The notes under the pieces: model-generated
Told to the model about the DNA's origin: nothing
The model's database searches: none
Seen by the model: the letters and a program-made list of their open reading frames with translations, nothing else
Shown: positions 5,557-5,660 of the stretch, piece by piece
How positions within the stretch are numbered: the first letter of the stretch is position 1
How the letters are laid out: each line of letters opens with the position of its first letter
Source: an uncultured Methylococcaceae bacterium
Lineage (GTDB): Bacteria; Pseudomonadota; Gammaproteobacteria; Methylococcales; Methylomonadaceae
Assembly (NCBI GenBank): GCA_913009515.1
Contig: CAJVYO010000122.1
Span: forward strand, 1 to 5,660
DNA: 5,660 bases
Direction of reading: 5' to 3'
Made by a program: the position numbers and the translations under genes

Positions 5557-5633
5557 GGTGGCGATAGAGGGAATTGAACCTTCGACCCCAGGGTTATGAA
5601 TCCTGTGCTCTAACCGGACTGAGCTATATCGCC
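5556..5633 (-). tRNA. tRNA-Met (anticodon CAT), elongator type
   Basis: The minus strand folds as a tRNA with acceptor stem GGCGATA/TATCGCC, D stem GCTC/GAGC with a GG-containing loop, anticodon loop TTCATAA, variable loop GGGTC, T loop TTCAATT, discriminator A and encoded CCA. The A26, variable loop and overall form resemble elongator tRNA-Met; tRNA-Ile2, which also has a CAT gene anticodon, cannot be fully excluded. Two A-C mismatches are seen, at 31-39 in the anticodon stem and 51-63 in the T stem. The part from the core to the CCA end comes from the element, so insertion keeps the gene whole. Transcription would run toward int. Confidence 0.88.
5584..5600. repeat. Right attachment core, 17 bp
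   Basis: GACCCCAGGGTTATGAA is identical to 58-74 and covers the anticodon loop, the 3' anticodon strand and the variable loop of the tRNA. Strand exchange most likely falls inside this core, since sequence on both sides differs between the two ends. Confidence 0.85.
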
Positions 5634-5660
5634 ACACGTTCTTTAGTTATCTAATCAACT

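Larger units (their letters stand above)
58..5600. mobile_element. Integrative element inserted in the 3' half of tRNA-Met
   Basis: The element is bounded by two direct copies of a 17-bp core (58-74 and 5584-5600) that lies in the anticodon-loop to variable-loop part of a tRNA-Met sequence. A tyrosine integrase gene sits beside the right copy, where the tRNA is complete; the left copy keeps only the tRNA 3' half. This is the usual outcome of tRNA-targeting tyrosine recombinases. The seven candidate genes all lie on the minus strand: int, orf312, an AlpA/Xis-like gene, a small ORF, a YagK/YfjJ-type rep, orf194 and a ParB-like gene. No structural, conjugation or resistance gene is seen. Core-to-core length is about 5526 bp. 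The boundaries are well supported. The type of element (integrative plasmid, phage satellite or cryptic prophage) is inferred. Confidence 0.88.

Overview
This window is almost exactly one small integrative element of about 5.5 kb, sitting in the 3' end of an elongator-type tRNA-Met(CAT) gene. A 17-bp identical core (58-74 and 5584-5600) lies inside a longer 45-bp tRNA 3'-half duplication (30-74 and 5556-5600). Recombination between the cores would release a circle of about 5526 bp. The DNA is AT-rich. The tRNA encodes its CCA end, and the replication-like protein belongs to the YagK/YfjJ (inovirus Gp2-like) group. Together these suggest a low-GC gammaproteobacterium, but the genus cannot be fixed from this sequence.

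All recognisable genes are on the minus strand. In transcription order from the right end they are: tRNA-Met; a tyrosine integrase (4299-5408); an unrecognised 312-aa protein coupled to it (3357-4295); a small winged-helix/HTH AlpA- or Xis-like regulator (3007-3231); a small low-confidence ORF that overlaps iteron-like repeats (2605-2862); a YagK/YfjJ-type Rep-like protein with an HYH motif (1999-2592); an unrecognised 194-aa protein (1391-1975); and a ParB/Srx-fold protein with a DGRHR motif (682-1404). About 600 bp between the left att site and the ParB-like gene hold no intact gene. They do contain short hairpins, repeats and a degraded ORF-like stretch.

The control DNA is unusually structured. 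A 9-bp unit, RTGCGTACT, occurs as tandem pairs with a 12-bp period at three places: near the left end, upstream of the rep region and upstream of int. A separate array of six TAAT-containing heptamers at 9-10 bp spacing lies just upstream of the AlpA-like gene and is flanked by TGTGCTAT repeats. A third cluster (YAAAAGC) lies upstream of rep.

My reading is a minimal integrative replicon or phage-satellite-like element. The integrase and the AlpA-like factor would control integration and excision, the Rep-like protein would initiate replication of the circle, and the ParB-like protein and the 194-aa partner would act in maintenance or replication. No capsid, secretion, relaxase or resistance gene is visible, so spread would need a helper. 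The replication and satellite roles are inference.
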